A DNA stretch of 64,000 nt from Ectopseudomonas mendocina (GTDB lineage Bacteria > Pseudomonadota > Gammaproteobacteria > Pseudomonadales > Pseudomonadaceae). The stretch lies in NCBI RefSeq assembly GCF_008041835.1, contig NZ_VRYE01000014.1, positions 34,374 to 98,373 of the forward strand, in the 5' to 3' direction. Shown here piece after piece: positions 45,002-55,013 of the stretch (its first letter is position 1; every line of letters begins with the position of its first letter). The notes under the pieces were generated by a model that searched no databases, was not told the DNA's origin, and was given only the letters and a program-made list of their open reading frames with translations. The position numbers and the translations under genes were made by a program.

Positions 45002-45157
45002 TTACTTGATCTTGGCTTCCTTGTACATCACGTGCTTGCGCACGACCGGATCGAATTTCTTGATTTCGATCTTGTCGGGGGTGGTGCGCTTGTTCTTGTC
45101 GGTGGTGTAGAAGTGGCCGGTACCGGCGCTGGACACCAAACGGATCAGTTCACGCAT
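45002..45157 (-). CDS. rpmG: 50S ribosomal protein L33
   Basis: A 51-residue protein, exactly the usual size of bL33. It reads [20 protein letters not shown], continues [20 protein letters not shown] and ends [11 protein letters not shown]. It lacks the Cys residues of zinc-binding L33 forms, as is normal for pseudomonads. It starts 10 bases after rpmB and is followed by a strong terminator. It is part of the large ribosomal subunit near the E site. Confidence 0.97.
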   Translation of the reverse strand: MRELIRLVSSAGTGHFYTTDKNKRTTPDKIEIKKFDPVVRKHVMYKEAKIK

Positions 45158-45167
45158 GACTCTCTCC

Positions 45168-45404
45168 TTAAACCTTTTCGCCGCGAGCGCGCAGCTCAGC
45201 CAGCACTACGTCGATGCCACGCTTGTCGATGACGCGCATGCCTTTGGCAGATACGCGCAGACGCACGAAGCGCTTCTCGGACTCGACCCAGAAGCGATGA
45301 TGCTGCAGGTTCGGCAGGAAACGACGACGGGTTTTGTTGTTTGCGTGGGAAATGTTGTTCCCGGTTACCGGACCCTTACCGGTAACTTGACAGACTCTCG
45401 ACAT
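45168..45404 (-). CDS. rpmB: 50S ribosomal protein L28
   Basis: A 78-residue bL28, starting [20 protein letters not shown] and containing the conserved [20 protein letters not shown]. It is a large-subunit protein and forms an operon with rpmG, as in most gamma-proteobacteria. The family zinc-ribbon cysteines are mostly absent. The promoter should lie in 45405-45560. Confidence 0.97.
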   Translation of the reverse strand: MSRVCQVTGKGPVTGNNISHANNKTRRRFLPNLQHHRFWVESEKRFVRLRVSAKGMRVIDKRGIDVVLAELRARGEKV

Positions 45405-45749
45405 GCCTCAGCCCTCTAAAACCACATGCCCAACCCGGCATGGGTTGGCCGCTTAAACTCAATGTCATTGGCGCTCGGCGCCGCGTTTCTCGAGGGTCTT
45501 ACCGGGCGCACTGGATAGCGCAAGAACCGGGCCCCTAGAAAAGAGCGCTGCTTTATACCAGAAACCCTATGGAGCAACAAGGAAAAACGCAGGATAAAAC
45601 ACCGAGCCCGGCCCCCAGGCTGGCCAGGAGCCAGGGCTCCGGGGTTTGATCAGGATTTGACCGCTCGTCGCCTCGCTCCGGTATTCAGCGCCCGGCAAAT
45701 CGACTAGGGTTGCACACTTGCCGTCAACGCCAGGAATAAGGACTTCATC
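45405..45749. other. Intergenic gap upstream of rpmB
   Basis: It should contain divergent promoters for rpmB and the peptide-binding protein. A GC-rich hairpin (GAGCCC...GGGCTC, about 45605-45640) and the palindromic CCCGGCATGGGTTGG near 45434 are visible. No gene was seen. Confidence 0.6.
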
Positions 45750-47327
45750 ATGCGCCTTTTGCTTGCCGCTCTGCTGTGTACCCCGATACTGGCCCAGGCC
45801 GCCACCCTCAGCGTGTGCACCGAAGCCAGCCCGGAAGGTTTCGACGTGGTGCAGTACAACTCGCTGACCACCACCAATGCCTCGGCTGACATGCTGATGA
45901 ACCGCCTGGTGGAGTTCGACGCCGAGCAGGGCAAGCTGCTGCCGAGCCTGGCGCGCAGCTGGTCGATCTCGGACGATGGCCTGGTCTACGACTTCCAGTT
46001 GCGCGACGACGTACAGTTTCACCACAGCGCCGACTTCACGCCCAGCCGCAACCTAGACGCCCGCGACGTGCTGTTCAGCTTCCAGCGCATGCTCGACCCC
46101 AATCACCCCTGGCACGCGGTCGCCGCCAGCGGTTACCCACACGCCCAGTCGATGCAGTGGCCGAGCCTGATCGCCAAGGTCGAAGCACCGGGTACACACG
46201 ACGTACGCATCACCCTGAACCGCCGCGATGCCACCTTCCTCGCCACCCTGAGCATGGGCTTCGCCTCGATTTACTCCGCCGAGTACGCCGACCAGCTGAT
46301 GGCCGCCGGCACCCCGCAGCGGCTCAACAGCGCCCCTGTCGGCAGCGGCCCGTTCGTCTTCGAGCGTTTCCAGAAGGATGCCGTGGTGCGCTACCGCGCC
46401 AACCCGGATTATTTCGCCGGCAAGCCGGGGGTGGAGCGGGTGATTTTCGCCATCACCCCGGACAGCAACGTGCGCCTGCAGAAGCTACGCCGTGGCGAAT
46501 GCCAGATCGCCCTGTCGCCAAAACCGCAGGACGTGCAGGCCATCGCTGGTGACGCCAAGCTGAAAAGCGCACAGACCGCCGCCTTCATGACGGCCTTCGT
46601 CGGCATCAACAGTCAGCATGCGCCGCTGGACAAGCCGCAGGTGCGCCAGGCGATCAACCTGGCGCTCGACAAGGCCAGCTACGTCAAGGCGGTGTTCGAG
46701 GGCAGCGCCGAACCGGCCAGCGGCCCTTACCCGCCGAACACCTGGAGCTATGCCAGCGATCTGCCCGGTTATCCGTATGATCCGGACAAGGCCCGCGCCC
46801 TGCTGGCCGAGGCTGGCCTGGCGGAGGGTTTCAAGACCACCATCTGGACGCGCCCCAGCGGCAGCCTGCTCAACCCCAACCCGAGCCTCGGCGCGCAACT
46901 GCTGCAGGCGGATCTGGCCAAGGTGGGCATCGACGCCGAGATTCGCGTGATCGAGTGGGGCGAGCTGATCCGCCGCGCCAAGGCCGGCGAGCATGACCTG
47001 CTGTTCATGGGCTGGGCCGGCGACAACGGCGACCCCGATAACTTCCTCACTCCGCAATTCGCCTGCGCGTCGGTCGAGTCAGGCCTCAACTTCGCGCGTT
47101 ATTGCGACGAGACGCTGGACAAGCTGATCGCTGATGGCAAAACCAGCAGCGACCAGGCCGAACGCAGCCGCCTCTATCAGCAGGCGCAGCAGATCATCCA
47201 GCAGCAGGCGCTGTGGTTGCCGCTGGCTCACCCCACCGCCTTCACGCTGCTCAGCAGCAAGATCGAGGGCTACAAGGTCAGCCCATTCGGCCGGCAGAAT
47301 TTCGCTTCGGTGCAGATCGCACCCTAA
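45750..47327 (+). CDS. Periplasmic dipeptide-type substrate-binding protein (DppA-like)
   Basis: A 525-residue family-5 solute-binding protein. A signal peptide ends near residue 18 (LLCTPILAQA). The mature protein starts TLSVCTEASPEGFDVVQYNS and carries the family signature around LMNRLVEFDAEQGKLLPSLA, SWSISDDGLVYDFQLRDDVQ, and SAPVGSGPFVFERF. It binds di- or oligopeptides for import; transporter genes are not next to it. The position between rpmB and radC is that of the dipeptide-binding protein gene of P. aeruginosa. The last 25 or so codons are duplicated immediately downstream. Confidence 0.92.
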   Translation: MRLLLAALLCTPILAQAATLSVCTEASPEGFDVVQYNSLTTTNASADMLMNRLVEFDAEQGKLLPSLARSWSISDDGLVYDFQLRDDVQFHHSADFTPSRNLDARDVLFSFQRMLDPNHPWHAVAASGYPHAQSMQWPSLIAKVEAPGTHDVRITLNRRDATFLATLSMGFASIYSAEYADQLMAAGTPQRLNSAPVGSGPFVFERFQKDAVVRYRANPDYFAGKPGVERVIFAITPDSNVRLQKLRRGECQIALSPKPQDVQAIAGDAKLKSAQTAAFMTAFVGINSQHAPLDKPQVRQAINLALDKASYVKAVFEGSAEPASGPYPPNTWSYASDLPGYPYDPDKARALLAEAGLAEGFKTTIWTRPSGSLLNPNPSLGAQLLQADLAKVGIDAEIRVIEWGELIRRAKAGEHDLLFMGWAGDNGDPDNFLTPQFACASVESGLNFARYCDETLDKLIADGKTSSDQAERSRLYQQAQQIIQQQALWLPLAHPTAFTLLSSKIEGYKVSPFGRQNFASVQIAP

Positions 47328-47475
47328 GCATCGTCGTGGTGGGCTAAAGCCCACCCTACGCGCTCAGCAGCAAGATCGAGGGCTACAAGGTCAGCCTGTT
47401 CGGCCGGCAGGATTTCGCCTCGGTGCAGATGGCTCCCTGAGCCATTGTCGTGGTGGGCTGAAGCCCACACTACAC
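47249..47475 (+). repeat. Tandem duplication of the binding-protein gene's 3' end plus hairpin
   Basis: Bases 47249-47361 (end of the gene, stop codon and a GTGGTGGGCTAAAGCCCAC hairpin) recur at about 47362-47475 with some differences. The second copy encodes LSSKIEGYKVSLFGRQ and DFASVQMAP and its own TGA, and again ends in a GGGCTGAAGCCCAC hairpin. The number of changes suggests it is the surviving tail of a diverged tandem paralogue rather than a fresh duplication. Confidence 0.85.
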
Positions 47476-47484
47476 TCGAATCAG

Positions 47485-48159
47485 CTACATCCAGCCCAGC
47501 TCAGCCATCGACAGCGGCTCGCCATCGCCGACGATGAAGTGATCGAGCACGCGCACCTCGACCAGCGCCAGGGCATCCTTGAGGCGCTGGGTCAGCACGC
47601 GGTCGGCCTGGCTGGGCTCGGAAACGCCTGATGGGTGGTTATGGGTAAGGATGACGGCGGCGGCATTGTTGGCCAGCGCACGCTTGACCACCTGTCGGGG
47701 ATACACGCTGGCACTGTCGATGCTGCCGCGAAACAGCACCTCGAACGCCAACACCCGGTGCTTGGCATCGAGAAACAGGCAGCCAAACACCTCATGCGGC
47801 TCGTGACGCAGTTGCGCCTTGAGGTAGTCGCGTACGGCCTGCGGGCTTTCCAGCGCTGAATCGCGACGCAGGCGCTCGGCCAGATGGCGCCGCGACATCT
47901 CCAGCACCGCCTGCAGTTGCGCGTACTTGGCCGGGCCCAGGCCGAGGTGCTGGCTGAAACCGGCCAGGTCGGCTTCGAGCAACGCCCTCAGGCTGCCGAA
48001 CTCGCTCAGCAGATAGCGCGCCAGATCCACCGCACTCTTGCCGGTCACCCCGGTGCGCAGAAAGATCGCCAACAGTTCGGCGTCGGTCAGTGATGCTGCG
48101 CCCTGCTCCAGCAATTTCTCTCGCGGACGCTCTGCCGCAGGCCAATCGCGAATGCTCAT
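47485..48159 (-). CDS. radC: RadC-family JAB/MPN-domain protein
   Basis: A 224-residue protein starting [20 protein letters not shown] at 48159, after a strong AAGGAGGTG. An N-terminal helix-hairpin-helix-like region ([20 protein letters not shown]) precedes a C-terminal MPN/JAB domain with the metal motif [17 protein letters not shown] and upstream Glu in [11 protein letters not shown]. Despite the name, a role in DNA repair is not supported in E. coli, and its biochemical activity is unsettled. It lies divergently from coaBC, as in P. aeruginosa. Confidence 0.95.
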   Translation of the reverse strand: MSIRDWPAAERPREKLLEQGAASLTDAELLAIFLRTGVTGKSAVDLARYLLSEFGSLRALLEADLAGFSQHLGLGPAKYAQLQAVLEMSRRHLAERLRRDSALESPQAVRDYLKAQLRHEPHEVFGCLFLDAKHRVLAFEVLFRGSIDSASVYPRQVVKRALANNAAAVILTHNHPSGVSEPSQADRVLTQRLKDALALVEVRVLDHFIVGDGEPLSMAELGWM

Positions 48160-48299
48160 TCCCACCTCCTTATCGAGCCAGTCGCCCGCTGCTTCCGTTA
48201 CGGGCCCTGTGCTATGGTAGCCCATCTTTTTGCCTGCGACCGGCCTGGGGAGGCGTTGGTCGCGTGGCGCACATCCATCCGTCCAGACAAGGCAGGCCT

Positions 48300-49508
48300 A
48301 TGCAGCGGCTGTATCGCAAACGCATCATCGTCGGCGTGGGGGGCGGTATTGCCGCCTACAAGAGCGCCGAACTGGTTCGCCGACTCAAGGATCAGGGCGC
48401 CGAAGTGCGCGTAGTGATGACCCAGGGCGGCCGCGAGTTCATTACCCCGCTGACGCTGCAGGCCCTGTCCGGCCACCCGGTTCATCTCGACCTGCTCGAC
48501 CCTGCTGCCGAAGCGGCGATGGGCCATATCGAGCTGGCGCGCTGGGCCGATCTGATCCTTATCGCACCCGCTACAGCCGACCTGATCGCGCGCCTGGCCC
48601 AGGGCGTGGCCAACGACTTGCTGACCACCCTGGTGCTGGCCACCGATGCGCCGGTTGCCCTGGCTCCGGCGATGAACCAGGCCATGTGGCGCGACGCGGC
48701 CACCCAGGCCAACCTCGAACTGCTGCAGAGTCGCGGCATGCGCCTGTTCGGCCCAGCTTCCGGTAGCCAGGCCTGCGGCGATGTCGGTCTCGGGCGCATG
48801 CTCGAAGCCAATGATCTGGCCCAGCTGGCTGCCGACTGCTTCCAGCGTCAGGCGCTCGAGGGCCTGCACGTTCTGATCACTGCTGGCCCGACCCAGGAAA
48901 ACATCGACCCGGTGCGCTACATCACCAACCACAGCTCCGGCAAGATGGGCTTCGCCCTTGCCGAAGCCGCAGCCGAAGCCGGCGCGCGCGTGACCCTGGT
49001 CAGTGGCCCGGTACACCTGCCGACGCCGGATCGGGTCAGCCGTATCGACGTGGTCAGCGCCCGCGACATGCTCGCTGCCTGCGAAGCCGCCATGCCCTGC
49101 GACGTGCTGATCGCCGCCGCCGCGGTGGCCGACTACCGCCCGGAAGTGGTCGCGCAGCACAAATTGAAGAAAGACCCCAGCAGCGGTGAGGGCATGCTCC
49201 TGCAAATGGTGCGCAACCCGGATATTCTCGCCACCATCGCCGGCCGCGAGGATCGCCCGTTCAGCGTGGGCTTCGCCGCCGAAACCGAGAACCTGCTGGA
49301 ATACGCCTCGCGCAAGCTGCGCGACAAGAATCTCGACCTGATCGTCGCCAATGATGTGGCCAACCCCAGCATCGGCTTCAATAGTGAAGAGAACGCCATC
49401 ACTGTGATCGACCGTGGGCTGCAGCAGATCAGCTTCGCCCAGACCAGCAAGGGCAAGATTGCCCGCCAGTTGATCACCCTTATCAAAGAACGACTGAACA
49501 AGAACTGA
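48300..49508 (+). CDS. coaBC: Bifunctional phosphopantothenoylcysteine decarboxylase/synthase CoaBC
   Basis: A 402-residue bifunctional enzyme of coenzyme A synthesis. The FMN-binding CoaC half (about 1-185) has [19 protein letters not shown], the active-site His in [19 protein letters not shown] and the Cys-containing flap [14 protein letters not shown]. The CoaB half (about 190-402) has [20 protein letters not shown] and [11 protein letters not shown] with its catalytic Lys. It joins cysteine to 4'-phosphopantothenate using CTP, then decarboxylates the product. The ATG at 48300 gives the usual N-terminus; the longer open frame overlaps radC. dut follows after two bases. Confidence 0.97.
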   Translation: MQRLYRKRIIVGVGGGIAAYKSAELVRRLKDQGAEVRVVMTQGGREFITPLTLQALSGHPVHLDLLDPAAEAAMGHIELARWADLILIAPATADLIARLAQGVANDLLTTLVLATDAPVALAPAMNQAMWRDAATQANLELLQSRGMRLFGPASGSQACGDVGLGRMLEANDLAQLAADCFQRQALEGLHVLITAGPTQENIDPVRYITNHSSGKMGFALAEAAAEAGARVTLVSGPVHLPTPDRVSRIDVVSARDMLAACEAAMPCDVLIAAAAVADYRPEVVAQHKLKKDPSSGEGMLLQMVRNPDILATIAGREDRPFSVGFAAETENLLEYASRKLRDKNLDLIVANDVANPSIGFNSEENAITVIDRGLQQISFAQTSKGKIARQLITLIKERLNKN

Positions 49509-49510
49509 CC

Positions 49511-49966
49511 ATGCACGCTCTGCAAGCCAAGATCCTCGACCCCCGTCTCGGCCAGGAATTTCCCCTGCCGCAATACGCCACGCCAGGCTCCGCCGGCCTT
49601 GACCTGCGTGCCATGCTCAAGGATGAGATCGTCCTCGAGCCGGGGCAGACCGTGCTGATTCCCACCGGCCTGTCGATCTATATCGGTGACCCCGGCCTGG
49701 CCGCGATGATCCTGCCGCGCTCGGGCCTGGGCCACAAGCACGGCATCGTCCTCGGCAACCTGGTCGGTCTGATCGACTCGGACTACCAGGGTGAACTGAT
49801 GGTGTCGTGCTGGAACCGCGGCCAGACACCTTTCACCATCGCCATTGGCGAGCGCATCGCGCAACTGGTGCTGGTGCCGGTGGTGCAGGCGCATTTCGAA
49901 CTGGTCGAGCAGTTCGACGAGACCCAACGCGGCGCCGGCGGCTTCGGCCACTCCGGCAGCCACTGA
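49511..49966 (+). CDS. dut: dUTP diphosphatase
   Basis: A 151-residue trimeric dUTPase. The five motifs are visible: AGLDLRAML (1), [10 protein letters not shown] (2), [11 protein letters not shown] (3, with the base-recognising loop), [10 protein letters not shown] (4) and [12 protein letters not shown] (5). It converts dUTP to dUMP, keeping uracil out of DNA and supplying dTMP synthesis. It starts two bases after coaBC and is followed after about 37 bases by the algC open frame. Confidence 0.97.
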   Translation: MHALQAKILDPRLGQEFPLPQYATPGSAGLDLRAMLKDEIVLEPGQTVLIPTGLSIYIGDPGLAAMILPRSGLGHKHGIVLGNLVGLIDSDYQGELMVSCWNRGQTPFTIAIGERIAQLVLVPVVQAHFELVEQFDETQRGAGGFGHSGSH

Positions 49967-50003
49967 CTCTCTCCCACAGGACGACCCGCCGAGGAGCACC
50001 TGC

Positions 50004-52586
50004 GTGAAACTCTTCAAGCGCAATGCCAAGGAAGCCGACACCCCTGCCAGCCCAGCGCCAGCCAGCAAGAGCGCCGCTGCCAAGCCCGCACTTGGGCCGC
50101 TGCTGCCCGGCCTGCTTGCCGCACTGATTGGTACGGGCGCAGGTGGCGCCTTGCTCTGGTTCGCCGAAGACAGCAGCAAGCAGGCGCGCCAGAGCGAGCT
50201 GGTCCAGGCTATCGGCAGCAGCCAGGCGGCAGCGGTGCAACAGGCGCTCAAAAAACTGCAGGCCGACAGCCTGGCAGCCGCACGCAACCCGACACTGCTA
50301 CAGGCACTGCAAAGCGGTGACAGCCTGCAGATCAGTGAGGCCGAACGGCGCCTGGGCTATTGGGATGGGGTGATCGACGCCCACCTCAATCGCCGTGGCG
50401 AGGCCGTGCAGAACGCCACCCGCGCCGCGCCGATGAACTTCGCCGGGCTGGACATGCTGCGCCGCGCCGAGAGTGGTCAGCAGCCGGCTGTCGAAGCCTA
50501 TCGCGTCGGCCAGCGCTGGCTGGCCTACAGCGCCGTGACCCTGCGCGTCAGCGACAGCCAGCCGGCGCAGGGCACCCTGTTGCTGGCCGTCGATCTGCAA
50601 CGCCTGCTGGCTGCCCTGCCGCCACTACCGGCCGAATATGGCCAGGTGCAATTACTGCAGCAGTTCGCCAATACGGCACCGCAGGTGCTGTTGCAACGCG
50701 GCGAGGCAGGCGCAGGCAGCGCGCAGACCTTCTCGACCGGTAACCCACAATGGATTCTCAGTTTCACCCCAGGCCCAGGCCTGGTACAGGGCGGCATACC
50801 ACCGCTGATGTTGGGCCTTGCCGCCCTGCTGGCCCTGGGCGGCGCACTGATCGGCCTGATACTGGTGCAAGGTGCGCTGCAGGGCCGGGTCAACAGCGAT
50901 GCCCGCCAACTCGGGCAAATGCTCAAAGAACTCTCTGCGGGCAAGAGCGTCAAAGCCTTCAGCCTCAGTGTACCGGCCCTCGACGCCCTGGCTCAGAGCC
51001 TGGCTCGCCTGCCGCGTCGCAGCAGTGAAAGCAGCAATACCCCCCTGAAAGGAACAGCCGCGGCCCCCGTCGCTCAGCCGGTCGCCAGGCCCGCCGAGCC
51101 GATCGACCCGCTGTTCCAGGACACCGATATCCTCGATATCGACATTCTCGATGAAGACCAGGATCTCCTGGGACTGGAGCAAAGCCCCGCAATGAGCAAC
51201 AGCCAAAGCGCCCCGCAACTTCCCGACGACATCTTCCGCGCCTACGACATCCGTGGCGTGGTCGGTGACACCCTGACCGCCGAATACGCCTACTGGATCG
51301 GCCGTGCCATCGGCTCGCAAAGCCTGGCTCAGGGCGAACCCAAGGTCATCGTCGGCCGTGACGGCCGCCTCTCCGGCCCGGAACTGCTGCAGCAACTGGT
51401 ACAGGGCCTGCTCGACTGCGGCTGCGAAGTGACCGATATCGGCATGGTGCCGACCCCGGTGGTGTACTTCGCTGCCAACGTGCTGGAAGGCCGCTCGGCC
51501 GTGATGCTCACCGGCAGCCACAATCCGCCGGACTACAACGGCTTCAAGATCATCATCGCTGGTGACACCCTGGCCAACGAGCAGATCCTCGCGCTGAAGA
51601 CCCGCCTGGACAACAACGACCTGGCCACAGGCGTCGGCAGCGTGCAGCAGGTTGACGTGCTGCAGCGCTATTTCAAGACTATCCGTGACGACATCGCCCT
51701 GGCCAAGCCACTGCGCGTGGTGGTCGACTGCGGCAATGGCGCTGCTGGCGTGATCGCCCCGCAATTGATCGAAGCGCTGGGCTGCAGCGTGATTCCGCTG
51801 TTCTGCGAAGTGGACGGCACCTTCCCCAACCACCACCCGGATCCGGGCAAACCGGAGAACCTGGTCGACCTGATCGCCCGCGTCAAAGCGGAAAACGCCG
51901 ACCTCGGCCTGGCCTTCGACGGCGACGGCGACCGCGTCGGCGTGGTGACCAACACCGGCACCATCGTTTACCCGGACCACCTGCTGATGCTGTTCGCCAA
52001 GGACGTGGTCTCGCGCAACCCCGGCGCCGACATCATCTTCGACGTCAAATGCACCCGTCGCCTGACCCCGTTGATCAGCGGCTACGGCGGCCGCCCGGTG
52101 ATGTGGAAGACCGGCCACTCGCTGATCAAGAAGAAGATGAAGGAAACCGGCGCCCTGCTGGCTGGCGAGATGAGCGGTCACATCTTCTTCAAGGAGCGCT
52201 GGTACGGTTTCGACGACGGCATCTACAGCGCCGCGCGCCTGCTGGAAATCCTCAGCCTGGAAAAACGCAACGCCGAGCAGGTGTTCAGCGCCTTCCCCAG
52301 CGACATTTCCACGCCGGAAATCAATATCAAGGTCACCGAGCAAACCAAGTTCGGCATGATCGAGCGCCTGCAACGTGAAGGCCAGTGGGGCGAGGCGAAC
52401 ATCACCAGCATCGACGGTGTGCGCGTCGACTATCCCAAGGGCTGGGGCCTGATCCGCGCCTCCAACACCACACCGGTGCTGGTGCTGCGCTTCGAAGCCG
52501 ATACCCAGGAAGAGCTGGAGCGCATTCAGGACGTGTTCCGTGCGCAACTGCTCAAGGTCGCCCCCGACCTGCAACTGCCCTTTTAA
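50004..52586 (+). CDS. algC: Phosphomannomutase/phosphoglucomutase AlgC with membrane-anchored N-terminal extension
   Basis: A single open frame of 860 residues from a GTG at 50004 with GAGGAG before it. Residues 1-395 form an extension: a basic start, one membrane segment (LLPGLLAALIGTGAGGALLW), a probable periplasmic domain, a second membrane segment (PLMLGLAALLALGGALIGLI) and an acidic linker. The classical enzyme begins at an internal ATG (51192, MSNSQSAPQLPDDIFRAYDI) with its own GGAGC, and runs 464 residues. Its phosphoserine loop is TGSHNPPDYNG (Ser 109 of the short form), the metal loop is DGDGDRVG, and the sugar loop is GEMSGH. It interconverts mannose and glucose 6- and 1-phosphates for alginate, LPS and rhamnolipid precursors. 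Both forms may be made. Confidence 0.93.
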   Translation: MKLFKRNAKEADTPASPAPASKSAAAKPALGPLLPGLLAALIGTGAGGALLWFAEDSSKQARQSELVQAIGSSQAAAVQQALKKLQADSLAAARNPTLLQALQSGDSLQISEAERRLGYWDGVIDAHLNRRGEAVQNATRAAPMNFAGLDMLRRAESGQQPAVEAYRVGQRWLAYSAVTLRVSDSQPAQGTLLLAVDLQRLLAALPPLPAEYGQVQLLQQFANTAPQVLLQRGEAGAGSAQTFSTGNPQWILSFTPGPGLVQGGIPPLMLGLAALLALGGALIGLILVQGALQGRVNSDARQLGQMLKELSAGKSVKAFSLSVPALDALAQSLARLPRRSSESSNTPLKGTAAAPVAQPVARPAEPIDPLFQDTDILDIDILDEDQDLLGLEQSPAMSNSQSAPQLPDDIFRAYDIRGVVGDTLTAEYAYWIGRAIGSQSLAQGEPKVIVGRDGRLSGPELLQQLVQGLLDCGCEVTDIGMVPTPVVYFAANVLEGRSAVMLTGSHNPPDYNGFKIIIAGDTLANEQILALKTRLDNNDLATGVGSVQQVDVLQRYFKTIRDDIALAKPLRVVVDCGNGAAGVIAPQLIEALGCSVIPLFCEVDGTFPNHHPDPGKPENLVDLIARVKAENADLGLAFDGDGDRVGVVTNTGTIVYPDHLLMLFAKDVVSRNPGADIIFDVKCTRRLTPLISGYGGRPVMWKTGHSLIKKKMKETGALLAGEMSGHIFFKERWYGFDDGIYSAARLLEILSLEKRNAEQVFSAFPSDISTPEINIKVTEQTKFGMIERLQREGQWGEANITSIDGVRVDYPKGWGLIRASNTTPVLVLRFEADTQEELERIQDVFRAQLLKVAPDLQLPF

Positions 52587-53516
<930 letters not shown>

Positions 53517-53520
53517 AAGC

Positions 53521-53540
53521 AAGCCGCGAACGCGGCTTTC
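53521..53540 (+). terminator. Intrinsic terminator of argB
   Basis: AAGCCGCGAACGCGGCTT forms a GC-rich hairpin (stem 53521-53526 with 53533-53538) followed by a short TTC. It starts four bases after the argB stop. Confidence 0.7.
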
Positions 53541-53790
53541 TGATGCCCCCCTCCCTCCGGGAGAGGGTGCCCGAAGGGCGGGTGAGGGCAAAGCGACTAC
53601 CACGCATCCCTCTGATGCCCCTCTCCCCTGGGAGAGGGTGCCCGCAGGGCGGGTGAGGGTAAAGCAGCCACCACGCATCCCTCTGATGCCCCTCTCCACC
53701 GGAGACGACTGCATGGATGCTGGAGGTAGAGCGACGCAGGAAGCCAAAGCCGAGAGTGCCCGCAGGGCAGGTGAGGGCAAGCGCCCCCTC
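53540..53790. repeat. 72-bp tandem repeat, about 2.5 units
   Basis: Units begin CTGATGCCCC at 53540, 53612 and 53683. Each contains an inverted core of the CTCTCCC...GGGAGAGGG type, then GTGCCCGAAGGGCGGGTGAG and CACGCATCCCT. The third unit is interrupted after about 20 bases by roughly 50 unrelated bases (GACTGCATGGATGCTGGAGG) before the GAGAGTGCCCGCAGGG half resumes at about 53751. Confidence 0.85.
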
Positions 53791-53932
53791 AATCCGCTGC
53801 GCACGGCGCACCCTACGAGATGACGCTGGCCATAGAGCAGCCTTATCGCAAGCCATCCGCACACTGACTCGAACTTGCCGCAACCCTCCTCAACCAGCAC
53901 GCTCACCAGGCAACCCTGATAGAGGATCGCCC

Positions 53933-54379
53933 ATGAGTACCCTGCCCGAACTCAGCCAGTTCATCTTCTTCCACACCTTGCGCGTACGCTGGGCCGAAGT
54001 CGACCCGCAAAGCATCGTTTTCAACGGCCACTACCTGACCTACGCCGATGTCGCCATCACCGAATACTTCCGCGCGCTGGGTGTCGCCTACCCCGGTGAC
54101 CTGGCTCGGGATGGCGGCGATTTCTTCGCCATCCGCACGCTGCTCGAATACCGCGCGCCGGCACGCTTCGACGACCTGTTGCAGATCGGCATCCGCAGCG
54201 CACGCCTGGGCCGCTCCAGCCTGACGTTTGCCCTCGGCATCTGGCGCGACGGCGAGCTACTGACCGGCGGCGAAATCGTCTATGTTCACGCCGACGGCAC
54301 GACACGCAGCAGCGCCCCGCTGCCGCAGTGGCTCAGGGAAAAGATCGAGAGTTTCGAGAAGACTCAGCCGCAAGGCTGA
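53933..54379 (+). CDS. Hotdog-fold acyl-CoA thioesterase (YbgC/4HBT family)
   Basis: A 148-residue hotdog protein starting MSTLPELSQFIFFHTLRVRW at 53933. The active-site region RVRWAEVDPQSIVFNGHYLT follows the family pattern (Asp/Glu before the PQ/PM-VFN-xHY loop), and YRAPARFDDLLQIGIRSARL is the usual second half. It hydrolyses an acyl-CoA or acyl-carrier-protein thioester, with substrate not predictable. The earlier in-frame start lies inside the tandem repeat and is rejected. It is convergent with the next gene. Confidence 0.9.
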   Translation: MSTLPELSQFIFFHTLRVRWAEVDPQSIVFNGHYLTYADVAITEYFRALGVAYPGDLARDGGDFFAIRTLLEYRAPARFDDLLQIGIRSARLGRSSLTFALGIWRDGELLTGGEIVYVHADGTTRSSAPLPQWLREKIESFEKTQPQG

Positions 54380-54390
54380 ATGGCTGAGCC

Positions 54391-54993
54391 CTAAGGTTTT
54401 TTCTGCGGCTCGCCAAACAGCTCGACCAGGCGTGCACGGTCAGAGGCAAAACCGGCCTCGGCCTGAGTGCGCGCTTCCTTGTAGCGCGCGATATCACGCT
54501 GCAGGCGCTGCTGTTCTTCCTTGAGATTGTTGATCTGCACCAGCAAATGTTCCGGCACCTCACGCCCGGCGCGCTCATGGTCAGCGGCCTGGCTCTGCAG
54601 GTTGGCCTGTTGCGTGCGCACCGATTGCAGGTTGCCGCGCGCCACGCTGGTGACGCCGTCGAGCTCGGCCAGCTTGCGTTCGCGGGCGCGGTCAACATCA
54701 TCGAGATTGGTGTACAGGCGCAGCAACTGCGCATCGCTGCTGGCACGGGCCTTGTCCGCCTGCATGCGGGCGAACTCTTCCGGCGTCGGCGCCGGCGGTA
54801 TGACCCGCAGCACACGTCCCTGGTCGTTGAGCACCTCATAACCCTTGCCGATGAATTCCGGCGGCACGCCCTGACGGCTGAGCACCGTCACGCCCTTGTC
54901 GTCGACATAGCGATACAGCTCGGCAGCCACTCCAGACAACGGCAGCAGCAGGCTACAGAGCAGCGTACAGCGGGTCAGGAGCGGTGCAGGCAT
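54391..54993 (-). CDS. Exported DUF4124 protein with coiled coil
   Basis: A 200-residue protein with a signal peptide (LLTRCTLLCSLLLPLSGVAA, cleaved near residue 24). A DUF4124 domain follows (ELYRYVDDKGVTVLSRQGVP), then a proline-rich link (VIPPAPTPEEF) and a long charged helix likely to form a coiled coil (about 75-185, LKEEQQRLQRDIARYKEART). It is probably periplasmic. Function is unknown; DUF4124 proteins are common in Pseudomonas envelopes. It follows pyrE on the same strand by about 20 bases. Confidence 0.88.
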   Translation of the reverse strand: MPAPLLTRCTLLCSLLLPLSGVAAELYRYVDDKGVTVLSRQGVPPEFIGKGYEVLNDQGRVLRVIPPAPTPEEFARMQADKARASSDAQLLRLYTNLDDVDRARERKLAELDGVTSVARGNLQSVRTQQANLQSQAADHERAGREVPEHLLVQINNLKEEQQRLQRDIARYKEARTQAEAGFASDRARLVELFGEPQKKP

Positions 54994-55013
54994 AGGACGA
55001 CCTTGTGCGAGGG

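Larger units (their letters stand above)
53517..53932. other. Repeat-filled gap after argB
   Basis: It holds the argB terminator, a 72-bp tandem repeat and GCGCACCCTACG repeat sequence at about 53800-53818. No gene was recognised. The promoter of the thioesterase gene should lie in 53820-53925. Confidence 0.7.

Noticed and set aside
44874..45110. 78-codon plus-strand frame over the rpmG region
   Set aside because: It is antisense to rpmG and its terminator and does not resemble a protein.
53540..53790. Possible CRISPR array
   Set aside because: The units are about 72 bases and adjoin directly, with no unique spacers and no cas genes.
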